Below are positions 27,677 through 39,600 of a stretch of DNA of 49,220 bases, one piece after another. The notes below the pieces were generated by a model. The model worked only from the letters and a program-made list of their open reading frames with translations, did no database searches and had not been told where the DNA came from. Each line of letters begins with the position of its first letter. Position 1 is the first letter of the stretch. Source of the stretch: Nocardia takedensis NBRC 100417 (GTDB lineage: Bacteria > Actinomycetota > Actinomycetes > Mycobacteriales > Mycobacteriaceae); NCBI RefSeq assembly GCF_000308695.1, contig NZ_BAGG01000078.1:1-49220 (forward strand), written 5' to 3'. Both the position numbers and the translations under genes were made by a program.

Positions 27677-30600
27677 TCATGGCGTCGGCATCGTATCGTC
27701 GTTGCCGCCCGTGGGCCGGGCTAAGGTTCGCCGCCCCCGTAGCGGGTGCGTCCGAGCGACCTCGTCGTCGGCGGAGACCGGAACTGCTCCCTCGGGCAGG
27801 ATGTCCTCGGTCAGCGGGTCGGGCGCGTGGTACTCGCGCAGGCGCTCCCATTCTTCCGGCCACACCCGCATCGGCCGACCGCGCCCGGTCCGCATCAGCC
27901 GGAACACGGGCGGTCCCGAGTGCACGCCGGGCAGGACCGCGAACAGGCGGCGGGCCTCCCGCTCGGTCAGGAAGCCGCGGGCCAGCGTGGCGGCGTCCGC
28001 GACGGCGTATTCGATGGCGAAATCGTGGACCGAGGACAGTGCGTCGAGGTGGAAGGCGCCGCCGGACTGGACGTCCCACCAGATCGGTCGGTCTCCGCCG
28101 GGCGGGCGCACCACCGCCAGCAGTTTGAAGTCCGACGTGTCGGCATCGGGGTGGCGCAGCAGGACGAAGGCCGCGCCGCCGTGGTCGAACCGCGCGGAAC
28201 CCAGGTCGGTCTCGATGGATTCGAGCTGTTCGAGCGGCGTGCGGCCCGCGGGATCGATCGCGGTCGGCTCCTGTCCGAACAACGCGGTCACTATCTCGCG
28301 GCCCTCGGTGCGCAGTCGAGACGGCGAATAGGTCGCCGCGCCCGCGGCGATGAACGCGGACGCCGGGTCGGCGACGGTCGGCGCGCCCAGGAAGGTCCGG
28401 ATGCCCGCGATCCCCCCGTGCAGGGGATGGACCTGCGGTCCCGTGGCATCGACCACCATGGCCCCGAGCCGCCGCCCCTCGGAGCGCGCGGTGGGCTGCG
28501 ACGGATCGCCGAACACCACATACCCGCCGCGCTCGTCGTACAGCGCCTTCGAGAGCGGGCTCGCAGCCTCGTCGAGCTCGGCCGGGACCACAACGGGTTC
28601 GGGTGCGACCGCCTCGCCCGCACCGTCCCGGCCGGGGTGCTCGTCGGCGGTCGCGGAACGCGGCGCGCCGAGAACCTTTCGGGCCTGGGCCGGTGTCGCG
28701 GGCGTGAACCGCAGCCGCGCGATCTTGTCGACCCACCCGGCCGAATGCTCGGTCCACGCCCAGGGCGCCTGCGCGTCCACCCAGACCGCCACCCGGCCCT
28801 TGGGCGCTGTCGGATCGGCGTGCACCGAGATCGCGACGGCGTGCGCGCCCGCGATCACCGGAGCGCCGTGGGCGTACAGCTTGCGTTTGGTCTCGGAATC
28901 CCGCTTGTGCCAGTCGATCCCGACATAGGCCACCGAGCCGACCGGCAGATCCGTCATCTTGTCCTCGATCGCCGCGATCTGTTCGGCGGCCGAACGTCTG
29001 GTCCGATCGTCGCGGAATTCCACCTCGATCGTGTGCGACCCCAGATACCCCTCGGCGAAGCGGTTGCCCTTCGCGCCGGGATCCGCCGGGAGTGGACCGA
29101 CCTGCGGACCGGCCAGTTCCGGTCTGCCGAGCTGGGTGGAGAGGTAGGCCAACGTGGTCATCTGACAGTTGGAGGCGCCGCCGTGTCGGCCGCGGGCGGT
29201 GTTGATCCGCGCCAACAGTTCCGGGAAGTCGCGCGGGTCCCAGTTCGTCCCCGCCCGCAACCGTTGCGCCAACCGGCCGAATTCGTGACGCAAGGTTTCG
29301 CTCACACTGCCGAAGACGCCGGGGGCCACCAACCGCGACGGCAACGGCAGGCGTTCGGCCCGCTCGGGTGGGAGTACGCCCGAGTCCGGTGCCGCCGGAT
29401 CGGCGTCGGCGGTCTCGACCGCGGGCGTCGCCGACGGCGCGGGACCGTCGGCCTGGGTGGCGGCGGGTTGCGCGGGTGTCCGTGGTGTCGGGGCGGCGGG
29501 GTTCGGATCACTTTTCGCGTCCGTCATGGTCAGGCGGTCCATGAGGTCGGTCACGGTGGCACGATGCACGTCCACGTCGGCGGTGTCGGCCGTCAAGGTC
29601 CGGTGATCGACGACCTTCAGCGCCGCCGCGTCCCACCAGACCGGCCTCGCCTCGCCCTCGGGCACCCACACCACATACGGTCGGGTCCGGCCCAGGTACA
29701 CCACCGCCACCTCGCCGCTGCGCGCGGCGACCTGGTCGTGGAGCTCGCTCACCTTGTCCGCGAGCGGTTTCCCGGGCTGGAACGCGACCGGCGACTGCCC
29801 GCCGAACAAGGACTTCAGCCAACTGTTCCCGGTGAAGTAGTCGCCGCTGTGGCGGATCAGCGGTCCCTTGTCGGGGATCACGTCCTCGTCCCGGCGCGGT
29901 ACCGCGTATCTCGGCGTCCCCGCCAAGGACGACACCATCGCCGCCGCCGAATCCAGCGGATTGATCTTCCCGGCCGAGGCCGCGCCGCCCAGCGCCGTCA
30001 GCTCACCCAACGACACACCGCCCGCGACCCGTTCCCGCGGGTGCCACAACCATCGGAAGCCCCCACCGCGCGCTTTCAGGAGACCCTCGAAGTTCCTCCG
30101 GTGCTGTGCGGCCTCGAACACCCGCGACGCTGTGGAGGCCGTGACGGCCACCAGCGCGGCGTGTCGGTATCCGGGGTAGTCGCGGTAGTCGTGTCCCGAC
30201 CAGCCTGTCTGCGGGTCGGTCCACACCGGTTCGGTCGCCCCTTCCGGCACGTGGATCGTGATCGCGTGCGCGCTCGCGAATTTCGGTGTCCGGTCGTCGG
30301 CCTCGTACAGCTTGCGCTGCGGGTCGAGGGGATCGTATTCCTGCCAGGAGATGCCGACGTGGCCGAGATAGCCGGGACCGAGGCGTCGCACGAGGTCCTG
30401 GACCGACTGGAACTGCTCGTCGGCGGACGGGAAGAACCCGTCGGGCCGCCGTTCGGGGGCGACCCGTCGGGAGCCGAGCCAGCGCTCGGCCTGCGGGGTG
30501 TTCGCGGCGCCGTAATCGACCAGGTGCGGGCCGATTCTCGGTCCGGCGATATCGGTGTTGCCGAGGAGCGAGGACAACAGGGACATCGACGCCCACTGGC

Positions 30601-33600
30601 AGTTGACGTTTCGGCCCGGGAAGCGTGGACCCGGATGATTGATCGCGTTCACCAAACCGCCGTGCCGCCGCGGATCCCAGAACGGTTTCACCCAATTGGC
30701 GCGAATGTGGTCGCGCATCCGCTGGAAGATCGAGGTGTCGACGCTGCCGTAGCTGGGTGTGGCGAACAGGTCCCGTGAGGGCACCTGGATGATGCTCAAC
30801 TGCTGCGGGGTCAGGCGCGCCGGAGTCGGCCGCGCGGGCGCAGGCACGGTCGGAGCGGGAGCCTCGGTGGAGGAGACTTGCTGCGCGGGTTCGAGTGTCG
30901 CGCGCAGGATGACAACGGGTTTCGCGCCCTGCCCCGGCGAATTCGCCGGAGCCCGCACCACCTCGACGATCCGCATCCGGCTGTCGCGGGGAAGGACGAT
31001 CTCGCCGCCGCCGACCCACACACCGCGGGAACCCGCGGGAACGGCCAACTGCAACAACACTTCCGCGGGCCCCGAGGTCGGCGTGTCCCCCAGTGTCATT
31101 CTCAGATAGCCGCGCTCGTGCTGGACCACTCCCACCAGCAGTGCCGGGTCCCGATCCCCCAACGGCGCACCGTCGACAGCGGTCAACCCGGTCAGCCCCG
31201 GCAGCGCCGCGACCGTCCGCAACGGCTCCGGCAGCGGCTGATCCACGGCGGCGTCGATCTCGGCCACCCGCTGCCACAGCAGCGGTGCGGTCACCGGCGC
31301 GGCGAGCCACCGTCGCAATTCGTTCCAGCGACGGGAGCCCTCGCGCATCGCGTTCAGGACGAACATCGGTTGCGGCTGCCCCAGCACGTGGGTCGCGACC
31401 GTGTGCGCGCCGGGCGTCGCGGGCCCCGAGCCGATCTGCCGCAGTTCCGCTTCGCTCGTCGGCCCGACACCCGCGTTCGCCGTGGTCAACAGCGCGTAGG
31501 CTTCGGCGAATCTGCGCCACCGCTCGAAGCGCGGCCCCGCCGTCGGCTCGAGCACCCGCACCGTCTCGTCGATCGGACCGTGGTCCTCGGCGAACCGGTC
31601 CAAGACCTCCTGCGCGTCGGCGGACAGACCGTGCACCGTCGCCGCGAGACGGCTCTCGCCGTATCGCTGTCCCGCCTCGGCGGAGGCGAACACACGGTAG
31701 CCCTCGGCGTCCACGGCGGCCGTCTCGGACTCTTCCTCCGCGGCCGCGCCGTCTTCCTCGGACTCCGATTCGTCGGAGGAGGTGAGGAAGTCGTCCAGTT
31801 CGGAATCGTCCGGGTCCGCCTCGCCCGGGACGGCGGGGCGCGCGCGTTTCGCAGACGGTGCGCCCTCGAACTCCGTCGAATCCTCCCGCTTGCGCTTGGC
31901 GCCGTCGTCCGACTCGTTCGCGGTCCCGGGCTCTCGGGCGGGCGGTTCGCCGGCGCTGTCGTCGGAATGCTCGCCCTCGGCCGGCGGAGCCCCGGCGTAC
32001 GGCATCTGCGGCGACCGCGGGCGCGGCGGCGGCTCGGGCAGGGCGAACAACGGCTCAGCCGGGGTAGACAGTGGCTCGGGGAGGGCGGGCGAAGGCGGCT
32101 GCGGGGACGGAGGCGCGCTCGGTGAGAACCCGGCCTCCGCTTGTGTCGCGCCGCCCTGGAGTCGCCGCAACGATCCGTCGCCCGTGGCGTCCACATTCTG
32201 CTGGACGGTCGCGACCGTGGTGAGCAGGATCTCGTAGTCGCGGCCGCCTTCGAGGGTGGCGCGCGGCACGGTCTCGCGCTCGCCGACGCCCCACCAGACG
32301 GTCCGGCTCGCGCCCTCCGGACGGAATCCGACGTAGGCGTAGGCGCCGTCCACCACGACGAGGGCGAGCAACTTGCCGCCGGGATCGGTGGCGATGCGCG
32401 TGTCGAAAGTGCGCACCATGGCGCGGTTGGCGGCGGCGCCCTTGCCCGCGAATTCGCGGAACTTCCTGCCGTAGAGCTTCTCCAGGCCCGCGCGGTGGTC
32501 GGCGTAGTACTCGGCCCTGCTATCGGCGAAAGGTCCTTCGGTGACGTTGTCGGGGCTCTGCCGCAGCACGTAATCGGGTCGGCCCGCGGCCGTCGTGGTG
32601 AACGCGGCGGCGGCCTCGAGCACGTCGAGATCACCCTCGTCGCCCATGACGGTCATCCGCCCCCACGGTCCTCGCCCGTCCACCGAGGTCTCAGGGTGCC
32701 GCAGGATCGCGAACGAGCCGTCCGGCAGCAGCAGCGACTCCGCCAACTCGAGCCGATGCTCGTTCGAGGCGGTCATCCGCGGCGCCGACGACGGCACGAA
32801 ATTGACGAAATAGGCGTTCTTCAGCACGTAGGGCGGAGCGTCGGGGCCGGTGTACTCGCTCTGCAGATCGGTCCACTCGAGTCGTTTCGGACCGAGGATC
32901 GGGACGTTGACGATCATGGCGTGCGAACCGTCGGGGCGCGGGGCGTCGCCGTCGAAGATCTTGCGGCCGGTCTGCGGGTCCCGCGCCTGCCAGGCCACCC
33001 GGACGTAGGCGAAGTGGCCGCGCCCCAAGCGGAGCATCTGCCGTTCGAGGTCGGCGATCTGGTCCGCGATCGGTCGCCACACGCCGCCGGAAACATACTG
33101 CGGGAATACGGTTTTCGATCCCAGATACTGCTGGGTGACCGCCGACATGCCGAAGAACACACTCGCCGGGAGGTCGCCGACGGCCAGACCGGCGATATCG
33201 GGAACGTTCACCCCGGTCGAGATCAACGACATCGAGCCCTGGAAGCAGTTCGGGTTCCGGTGCGCCTTGCGGAAGGAACTGTTCATCACGTGCAGCAGTC
33301 GCGGGACCGCGTCGGTCGACCACAGCGTCCGCAACTGGCGATCGCCCAGTTCGGCGGTCAGCGCGCGGCGATCGGCCTCGTCGGCGCTGCTGTACACGCC
33401 GGGTAGCAGCTGGGTCGGCCGACGCAGCCGGGCCTTCTGTTCGGCGGACAACGCGAACAGCGCCGCCCGCCTCGAGGCGGCGGGCGGCTCGGGCGCGGAC
33501 GCACCGGGACGGAGGCGGTCCAGCGGGCCGTCTGGAACGTCGGAGGTGAGTTCCAGGCGCGGCGGCCGGAGTTGTGTCAGTACCTCGGCCTCGATCTCGG

Positions 33601-36600
33601 GGCCGAGGCCCGGTCGCGAGGTCACCCCCGTGATCCGCAACCGGGTACCGCGCGGCAGCACCAGCGTGCCGTCCTCCGCCATCCCGGCGGCGGTTCCCAA
33701 CCACAGCGCCGACGCGCCCGCGGGCACCCGCAGGTTCAGCAGTACCTCACTCCGGGTGCCCGGATCGGTGTTCGTCAACGACGTGAACACGAAACTCCGC
33801 GCGGTGTAGACCTCGCCGACCGACGGCCCCGGACCGTCGTCGAGGGCGTTCTCGCTCTCGGTGAGCATCGTCGACGGGTCGACGTCCCAGCCCGTCACCG
33901 TCACGGTGACCGGAAGCGGCTGGGACACCGCCGCGTCCAGTTCCGCGATCCGGTCGAGGAACGCCCGCGCGGTCAGCTCGCCGTTCAAGTAGTCCGCCAT
34001 CCGGCGGATCGTGCGATCGGCCCGCTGGAGTGCCGCGAACCGCCGGTTCTGATCACTCGCGGCGAACACCGTCGCCACCGCCGCGCCGCGTTCGTCGCCG
34101 ACCAGGTCGGCGCGATCCAGCAGCGGCGTCAGGTCTTCCACATCCAGGGGAACCTTGCCGATCAGATCGGTCAGCGTGGTGAACGCGCGGTGGTCGCGGC
34201 CGAATTCGACCATGTCCTCGGCCCAGTTCTCGACCCCGACGCTCGTGAAGGCCCTGGCGGGTTCGGCCCACGGTCCCCGTTCCGTCAGTGCCGTGACCAT
34301 CTTGTCGGCGGCCGCACGCTGATCCGGCGACAGCGTCCGGTAGCCGTCGCCCAGGCGGGTGTCACCGAAGCGCTGGGCCTGGTCGGGAGAGTCGAACGAC
34401 TCGAATTCCTCCGCCGCCGACTCCGCGGGCGGGTTCGCGCCAGGGGCCGGTTCCGCGACGCCGGACGCGCTCGGCCCGCGCCGGTCCGCGGGCCGCATCA
34501 GCGCCAGCGAGCCCACGTTCTTCTCGTCGACGTTGTTCCGGATGACCGCGGCCGTCGAAGCCAACGTCTCGTAGACGCGTCCACCGTCCATGGCCTCGCG
34601 CGGCACCAGTCGACGCTCGGTGACGCTCCACCACAGCGTCTTCGAGCCGTCCCCATCCGTCGGCGCCGTGCCGACGTACGCGCGCTCGCCGTCCACCAGG
34701 ACCAACGCGATGCCGTCCCGCTCGGGCAGCTCCTCGATCCAGCGTTCCATTCTGTCGAGCGTCGATCCCGGCGCTTTGCCCTGCTTGCCGGAGCGCTGTC
34801 GGAAGTCCATGCCGAACAGGAACTGGAGATCCTTGCGGAAGCGGAGGCGGTTGTGCTCGGCCGGGTCGAGGAAGACCGCTTCGCCGCGCTGCGAAGCTCG
34901 CGCGGGCACAGCGTAGTTGGGTCTGCCCGAGGCGGTCGTGGCGAACGCGGCGGCCCCTTCGAGCACGTCGATCTCGCCCTGCTCGCCCATGATCGTCAGC
35001 GCGCCCCACGGCTCCGCTCCGTCCACCGAGAGCTCGGGATGTCGCGCCACCGCGAACGACCCGTCCGGCAGCCGCACCGAATTCTCCAACCGGGTCCGGT
35101 GGTCGTCGGAGTCGCTGATGAGCTGCGCGGTGGAGGGAATGAAGTCGATGCGCGCCCCGCGCCGGAGCACGTTTCTCGGCGGGGTCGGCCCGGTGTATTC
35201 CATCTGCAGGTCGGTCCACTCCAGCCGTTTCGGCCCCAGGACGGGGACGCCGACGGTGAGTGCGTGCGAACCGATGAGCCGCGCAACGCCGTTGTCGAAG
35301 ATCTTCTGGTTGGTCTTGTCGTCCACGGCCTGCCAGAACACCCGCACGTAGGCGAAGTGTCCGCGACCCAGTTTCAGCATCTGCCGCTCGAGGTCGGCGA
35401 TCTGGCGCGCGATCGGGCGCGCCGCGCCGCCGCTGAAGTATCGCGGCATCACGACTTTGGACCCCAGATACCGTTCGGGGACCGAACTCATGTCGAAGAA
35501 GGCCGTCTTCGGGAAGTCGCCGACGGCCAGACCCGGCACGTCCGGGACGTCCACCCCGGTGGACAGCAACGACAGCGAACCCTGGAAGCAGTTGGGATTC
35601 GCGGGCGAACTCCGGAAGGCGCGGTTCATCACGCCCAGCAGCGGCGGGATCGCCGCGGTCGACCACAGCATGCGCAACTGCCGACCGGCCAGCTTCTCGA
35701 CCAGCGCCCGCCGATCCCCCTCGGAGACACTGCCGAACGCCTCGGGAAGCAGACCGGACGGACGCCCCAGCCGCGCTTTCCGCTCCGGCGACAATCCGAA
35801 CAACGCCGTGTGTCCCGTCACCGCGGGCGCGAGTTGATCGGTCGCCGTGAGCGTGTCGAGCGCGCCCACGGGGATGTCCGAGGCGAGTTCCAGACGCGGC
35901 GGCCGCGCCTCCGCCAGCACCTCGGCCGCGACGTCGAGACCGCCGCCGGGCCGCGCGGTCACCCCCGTGATCCGCAGCCGCGAGCCGCGCGGCAGCACCA
36001 GCGCGCCGTTGTCCGCGAGACCGGCGGCCGTCCCCAACCATAGCCCGGAAGTCCCGGCGGGAGCGGTCAGATTCAGTCGGATATCGCTGTCGCCCACCGT
36101 GTTCCCGCCGGTCAGCGACGTGAACAGGAAGGTCGAGGAGGTGTAGACGCTGCCCACCGCCGGGCCGGTGGGATCGTTCACCGGGCGGCCGTCGTCGGTG
36201 CGCAACGCGGCCGGATCGACATCCCATCCGGTCACCCGCACGCCTGCCGCGAGCGGTCGCGTCACCGCCGAGTCGAGGATCCCGATCCGCTCGAGCATCG
36301 CGGGGGCGGTCGGCGAACCGCCCAAATATTCCGCGGACGCCCGGATCGAGCGATCGGCGTGCCGCATCTCCTCGAAGCGCGCGTCCTGGTCGTCGGCGTC
36401 GAAGAGGGCGACCACCGCCGCGCCGCGCGGGTCCGCGACCAGATCGATGCGATCCAGCAGCGGGAGCAGATCGGAGACCTCGGTCGGCGTCCGACCGAGC
36501 AACTCCGAGAGCCCCTGGAACACCCGGTGCGGACCGCCCATCGCCGCGAGCGCGCCCGCCCAGGTCCGCACACCCAGATTCGCGGCCAGCGCGGCCGGTT

Positions 36601-39600
36601 CGAGCCACGGCCCCGAAGTGGCGATCGCCGCGGCCATCGTGCCAACCCCGGCCCGCTGCTGCGGCGTCAGCGTTTGATATCCGCCGCCGAGGTACTGGTC
36701 CGCCGCGCGGTGCACCTGTTCCGGGGAAGGCGTTCCCTGAGCCGGATCGTTCTCGGACGCTTGCGGATTCGCGGCGGCGGTGGCGAGGTCCCTGTCGTCG
36801 TCGGACTCGCCGTCGTCGCCGTCGGATGCGTCGTCGTCGCTGTCGGGTTCACCGTCGGACTCGCCGCCGAAACCGTAGAATTCGCGGTCGAATCGGTCGT
36901 TGTCGCTGTCGGATTCGCTCGACTCGTCGTCGGTCGTGGACGCACCGTCCTCGATGGTCGCACCCGGCAGAGCGCCGAAGCGGTCCGCGTCGGGAAGTTC
37001 CGTGGTGGCCGCCGGAACCGTCGAGCGGACCTCCGTCGCCCGGTCGGGTCCGTCGCGGCTCGCCGGACCGGCGAGCACTGTCTCGCCGTCCGGTTCCGAG
37101 GGCGATCGCTCGCCCGGCAGGTCGACGGTCACGGACGGATCGTCCGCCGACTCCCGTAGGACGGTGGCGGACTCCGAAGCTGTCTCCAGCGACGGCGATC
37201 GCCCGCCCGGCAGGTCGACGGTCACGGACGGTTCGTCCACCGACTCCGGCAGGACGGTGCCGGACTCCGGCACGTGCGCGGCGACCAGGGCGAACGATAC
37301 CGGCGCCGACTCCGACACCGACACCTCGGAGGCCGACTCGACGGCATACCCTTCCGCCACGTCCCACCAGAGCACGCCGCCCGGCAGGGCGGATGCGCGC
37401 AGCGCGAGCAGCACGGTCGGGAAGTCCTCGAGCGCGCCGACCTCGACGACCGCGAAGGAGAACGCCGGCAGTCGCCGCACCTGTGACTCGATCGTCTCGA
37501 GCGCGGGCCGGGTCTGCACCTGTCCGGGGTGGTCGCCGGCCGGAACACCGTCGACCAGCGGGCGCAGCGGTCGGCCGAGCCGTTCCTCGATCTCGGTGCG
37601 CGCGGCGAGATTCAACCGCGTCACCTCGTCCCAGTTCACGCCTTGGTCAGGTGTGTGCGGCAGCGGCGGCGCGATGCGGATGTCCTCGCCGAGCACCGAG
37701 AGGCCGGCCGCCGCGGCCTCGTACGGGATGGTGGTCGCGTCCCACCCCATCGCCGGGGTCTGCAAGGCGACCTGGGAGCGGACCAGGGAAGGATCACGCG
37801 TCGCCGCGTTCGGCGAGCCGTGCACCGCGGCGCGCATAGTTCGCAGTCGCTCGGCCGTGTCGAGTATCCGGCGGCGCGGCGCGGTCACCACGGTCAGCTC
37901 GGTCGCGGTGGCCGTCAAGGCGGGCGGGAGCACTGAGGTGAAGCCGGCCATGCCCGGCGCGAACCACCGCACCGGTCCGCCGCCCGCGGGCGCCACGAGG
38001 CCGACGGCGTAGGCGACCGGTTCGGTCGAATCCGTCGCCGGGTCGAGCACGTTCGCCGGCACCGTCATCTCGACGTAGCCGATCGCGCCCGCACCCAGCC
38101 CGGCCACCGCCGTCTCGACCTCCGCGAACACCTCCGCGCTGGTCGGCGGGTCGAAGTCGGCGTCGGGGCGCACGCCGTGCACGCCGGTCCACTGCTCGAC
38201 CTGCCCCAGGTCGGTGGAGGAACGATCGTGGGCGTCGGGGCCGATCACCGCGCCCACGACATCGGGCCGCCCCTGGAACGTCGACAGGTACGCGCGCACG
38301 ACCACGGCGAAGTTGCCCTCGCGCCCCGGCTCCCAGCGAACCATGCGCTGCCACAGCGATTCGAAGGCCGCCCGCTGCGGACGCTGCGCCATCGGGTCCG
38401 CCATCTGCTCGAATTCACCGGTGGACAGACGGGTCAGTTCATCCAGTTCCGCGCGCAGGCCCGGTTCCGGCTCGGCGTAGCGCCTCGGTGCGGCAGCCGA
38501 GGAGGGCAGCGGCCACTCGTTCGCCTCCGACAACTCGGCCTGCTCGTCGTCCAGATCGAGATCGAGCACGTCGTCGTAGATCACGTCCTCGACGGAGGCG
38601 GCGTCCGTCCCGACCGGCGTGGCGGGTCGCGCCGCCATGGCCCGGAGTTCCTCGGTGATCGGGACCCCGCCCAATCCCACGTCGTCCGCGAGATCCTCGG
38701 TAGACACGTTCATCTCGCCGTCGCGGACCCACTGCTCCATCATCTCCCGCAGGACCGGTCGCGAGCGGGGCGGAATCCGTCCGTAGACATCGCGATCCGG
38801 CGCGGAGTCGGCCGTCGGGCCGGCGGGTTCGTCCTCCCTGGACATGTTGTCGAGCAAGGCCTGCGAGGCGGCGCTGACGTACTCGACACGCGACGTGCCC
38901 GCGAACGGCAGTTCCCCGAAGGTGTAGGTGCGCCCGGCGGAGGCGTCCCACCACACCGGTTCGGTGACGCCGTCCTCCCGCGGGAACGTCACCGTCCAGG
39001 GCCGCCCGTCGATCAGCACCGCGGCGGTCCTGCCGCCGGGGCCCGCGGCTTTCACCTCACCGTCGATGAGGCTCGGGTCGCCGACGGCGGTCAGGTCGGC
39101 GGACGGCCCGCCGAACAGTTTCACCAGGTCCGCGCGTTCCCCGTCCGCGTCCTCACCGAGGTCGAATTCGTGTCCGTCCGGGGTGAACTCGGCCCGGGCG
39201 GGCACGGCGATCCGCGGTAGGCCCAGCGTGGTCGACACGGCGGCCCGCAGGATCTCGAACGGCGAATGCCCCGATCCGGCGTCAACGACCAGGAGCGAGG
39301 CCGGTGTCACACCGGTGGGACCGGGACGTCCCGGGTGGCGGTGCGCCTGGAAACCCTCCTTCGACCCGGCGGGTCCGACGGACTGCTCGAGGTCGTGTCG
39401 ACGCTGAGCCGCCCCAGCGACCAGTTTCGCGGTCGAGGCCGTGAATTCGACCTCGGCCACCCCGGGCGCGAGCGAGGAGATGTCGGTGGCGACCATCCCG
39501 GTCTGCGGGTCGACCCAGACCGGACCCCGCGCCCCGGCCGGGAAGACGATCGCCAGCACGTGACCGCCGTCGGTCAGCGGCTTTCCGTCGGCGAACATCG

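Larger units (their letters stand above)
32060..36740 (-). repeat. Tandem duplication, period 2,343 bp (781 residues)
   Basis: The block ART-like 2 plus units 13-14 is repeated as ART-like 3 plus units 15-16. Cys, His and Asp of units 13 and 15 are each exactly 781 residues apart (4539/5320, 4647/5428, 4665/5446). Shared stretches include LGRGHFAYVRV and LGPKRLEWTDLQ. The outer limits are approximate. Confidence 0.75.
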
